Made by a program: the position numbers and the translations under genes. Positions 14,101-15,315 of a DNA stretch of 15,315 bases are shown here, in pieces. A model generated the notes under the pieces. The model saw only the letters and a program-made list of their open reading frames with translations. It was not told the origin of the DNA and ran no database searches. This stretch comes from Thermoplasmata archaeon. GTDB lineage: Archaea; Thermoplasmatota; Thermoplasmata; Thermoplasmatales; Thermoplasmataceae. Position 1 is the first letter of the stretch. Every line of letters begins with the position of its first letter. Location: the NCBI GenBank assembly GCA_021827885.1, contig JAKAUD010000119.1, positions 1-15,315 of the forward strand. The letters are read 5' to 3'.

Positions 14101-14989
14101 CATCCGCATGGATCATTTTCCTTATTCCCGACCTGAGATCATGATTTGGCACAAATCCCAGGTCCCTTTTTGCCTTGGCCATGTCTGCCTGCGTGAAATA
14201 CTGGTAATTCTTCAGCGGGTTTGGGACATATTTCGGTGCAACGGAAGAATGCATCTCCTCCCTCACAATGCTGTATATGTCGTTGAAGCTTGTTGACACC
14301 CCTGTCCCTATATTGTATGCCTCCCCGCTCTTTCCGCGTTCCATGGCCAGCACAGAAGCCCTGGCAGTGTCCTCGACGTAGATGAAGTCCCTGCTCTGCT
14401 TACCATCCCCGTATATCTCTGGATCGGTGCCGGACTGCAGTGCCCTGATAAACCTCCACACAACGCTTGCATACTGGGCCTTGCTGTTCTCCCCTATGCC
14501 ATACGTGTTGAAGTACCTCAGCGCCACGGTCTCGATCCTGGATGAGAAGAATCTTGCCGTGATCTCGTTGATCCTCTTTGTTACCGGATACATGTTCTCG
14601 TAATTTTCCGGCATAGATCCCTCACTGGCAGCACTGGTCATGTTGCCGTATATGGCGGATGAGGATGCAAAGACAACCTTTCTCAGCCCCATCTCCAGTG
14701 AAGCCCGGAACACGTTGTAAGTACCCATGACGTTGACCTCGTATCCGCTGTTGCCAGGCTCCTCGAACTGCGGCGGTGAGGTAGTGGCGGCCAGGTGGAA
14801 GGCTGCATCGCAGCCCCGCATGCTCTTCTTCAGGAGCCTGAAATCAAGCACTGTCCCGGTGACATGTTTATCGGAATCGCTGTTCTTCTTTGCGGTGTCA
14901 AAAGAAATAGTTTCCCAGCCCCTGTTCCTGCATTCCCTTATGATATGCCTACCTATGAAGCCGGATCCGCCTGTTATAAAGACCTTCAT
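14087..14989 (-). CDS. NAD-dependent nucleotide-sugar epimerase/dehydratase (extended SDR)
   Basis: A 300-residue protein starting at ATG 14989, not at the upstream in-frame start at 15133, because the NAD-binding strand MKVFITGGSGFIG begins exactly here and a TATA-like box lies 25 bases upstream. TGGSGFIG (6-13) binds NAD. FHLAA (64-68) contacts the cofactor. SSSAIYG (109-115) and YPVTK (Y124, K128) form the catalytic Ser/Tyr-x3-Lys set. RYFNTYG (158-164) and YGDGKQSRDFIYVED (183-197) are typical of GalE/WbpP-type sugar-nucleotide epimerases. Length is right for the family. It probably interconverts UDP- or GDP-linked hexoses by 4-epimerisation or starts a deoxysugar route; the exact substrate cannot be read. 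It acts in the cytoplasm, feeding glycosyltransferases. It lies downstream of the gmd-like gene on the same strand, about 200 bases apart and with its own promoter. Confidence 0.88.
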   Translation of the reverse strand: MKVFITGGSGFIGRHIIRECRNRGWETISFDTAKKNSDSDKHVTGTVLDFRLLKKSMRGCDAAFHLAATTSPPQFEEPGNSGYEVNVMGTYNVFRASLEMGLRKVVFASSSAIYGNMTSAASEGSMPENYENMYPVTKRINEITARFFSSRIETVALRYFNTYGIGENSKAQYASVVWRFIRALQSGTDPEIYGDGKQSRDFIYVEDTARASVLAMERGKSGEAYNIGTGVSTSFNDIYSIVREEMHSSVAPKYVPNPLKNYQYFTQADMAKAKRDLGFVPNHDLRSGIRKMIHADARST

Positions 14990-15004
14990 GCCCGGTGATG
15001 TCAA

Positions 15005-15018
15005 AATTTTAATATTAA
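15005..15018 (-). promoter_or_regulatory. TATA-like box A for the epimerase gene
   Basis: On the minus strand this reads TTAATATTAAAATT, centred about 24-25 bases upstream of ATG 14989. It implies a leaderless transcript and decides the start against the 48-codon longer frame. Confidence 0.5.
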
Positions 15019-15192
15019 GTTTGTTTATTTCTGGGTCATCTGAATGGGATCCATACAATGTATAAGAATGTGAGAACATGATAAACCGCGAGACCAAATC
15101 ACAATATGTCAGGGTAGGGTACATTACAACCAAGCATTGTTCATGGCCAAAGCATGATTAATCCCGATGCTGATTTTTCAACCCCGAAATAT

Positions 15193-15315
15193 TCAGGACT
15201 TATCAGCTTCCATCCTCTTCAAGTCACTCTCCACCATTATCTTAACAAGGTCGCCGAACTTTGTCCCCGGTTCCCAACCGATCTTCTTCCTCGCCTTCGA
15301 GTAGTCTCCCCTGTA
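15193..15315 (-). CDS. gmd: GDP-mannose 4,6-dehydratase, C-terminal end only (5' part outside window)
   Basis: The frame is open from the window edge to a TGA at 15193-15195 and gives 40 residues. RGDYSKARKKIGWEPGTKF followed by GDLVKIMVESDLKRME matches the C-terminal end of GDP-mannose 4,6-dehydratases (L-x-GD-x-SKA-x-x-x-LGW-x-P, then F-x-x-LV-x-x-M-x-x-x-DL). The enzyme converts GDP-D-mannose to GDP-4-keto-6-deoxymannose, the precursor of fucose, rhamnose and perosamine-type sugars. Other extended SDR enzymes share the first half of the motif, so the assignment is likely but not certain. It is in the same orientation as, and upstream of, the epimerase gene, consistent with a sugar-nucleotide supply module. 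Confidence 0.7.
   Translation of the reverse strand, partial: YRGDYSKARKKIGWEPGTKFGDLVKIMVESDLKRMEADKS

Noticed and set aside
14990..15133. 48-codon N-terminal extension of the epimerase
   Set aside because: The NAD-binding strand begins at ATG 14989, a TATA-like box lies inside the extension at the right distance, and the extra residues do not resemble a signal peptide.
1..15315. CRISPR array, tRNA or rRNA genes, toxin-antitoxin or defence genes
   Set aside because: No regularly spaced repeats, no cloverleaf or rRNA-like segments, and no recognisable defence protein motifs were seen on either strand.

Overview
The window looks like accessory DNA from an archaeon, most likely a Thermoplasmatales-type euryarchaeon. 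The evidence is indirect. TATA-like boxes lie about 20-27 bases upstream of several start codons with almost no room for a leader. There is no consistent Shine-Dalgarno sequence. AGA/AGG arginine and ATA isoleucine codons are common. No rRNA, tRNA or housekeeping gene is present to fix the taxon, so this is inference.

Layout. 1-3115: an AT-rich block with a GT2 glycosyltransferase cut by the window edge (minus), a GT4 glycosyltransferase (minus) and an atypical GT2 enzyme (plus). 3263-4804: a decayed IS4-superfamily (IS1634-like) element on the minus strand. 4931-6950: a paralogue of the atypical GT2 enzyme and a second GT4 enzyme (both minus). 7534-8733: a third, more distant GT4 enzyme (plus). 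8742-11127: an insertion-sequence graveyard holding an IS630-type tail (minus), an IS3-type orfA with wrecked orfB (plus) and a fragment of a second IS4-superfamily element (plus, inverted relative to the first copy). 11380-12228: an FkbM-type methyltransferase (plus). 12461-13549: a GT4 enzyme related to the first two (minus). 13678-14100: the C-terminal third of a polyprenyl/dolichyl-phosphate sugar-transferase-like GT2 gene with its catalytic N-terminus missing (plus). 14087-14989 and 15193-15315: an SDR nucleotide-sugar epimerase and the last 40 codons of a GDP-mannose 4,6-dehydratase (both minus).

Base composition changes sharply. The glycosyltransferase and methyltransferase genes are AT-rich, while the IS elements and the right-hand sugar-nucleotide genes are much more GC-rich. 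Hand counts of two 60-base lines gave 18 G+C at 13441-13500 and 34 at 13741-13800. The step coincides with the point where the dolichyl-phosphate-type gene loses its 5' part, so about 13625-13680 is probably the edge of an imported surface-glycan island.

Together the genes suggest assembly of a variable cell-surface glycan (S-layer-type glycoprotein, N-glycan or lipoglycan). The right-hand genes would supply or remodel nucleotide sugars (GDP-mannose branch), the GT2 and GT4 enzymes would add sugars in the cytoplasm, and the FkbM enzyme would cap a sugar by O-methylation. Genes are mostly single and strand-alternating, several with their own promoter, as expected of a region reshuffled by IS elements. 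I found no clearly new defence or regulatory system. The most interesting items are the island edge, the atypical GT2 pair with a probable 1-base lesion in one member, and an A8 tract at the start of one GT4 gene that could switch its start codon.
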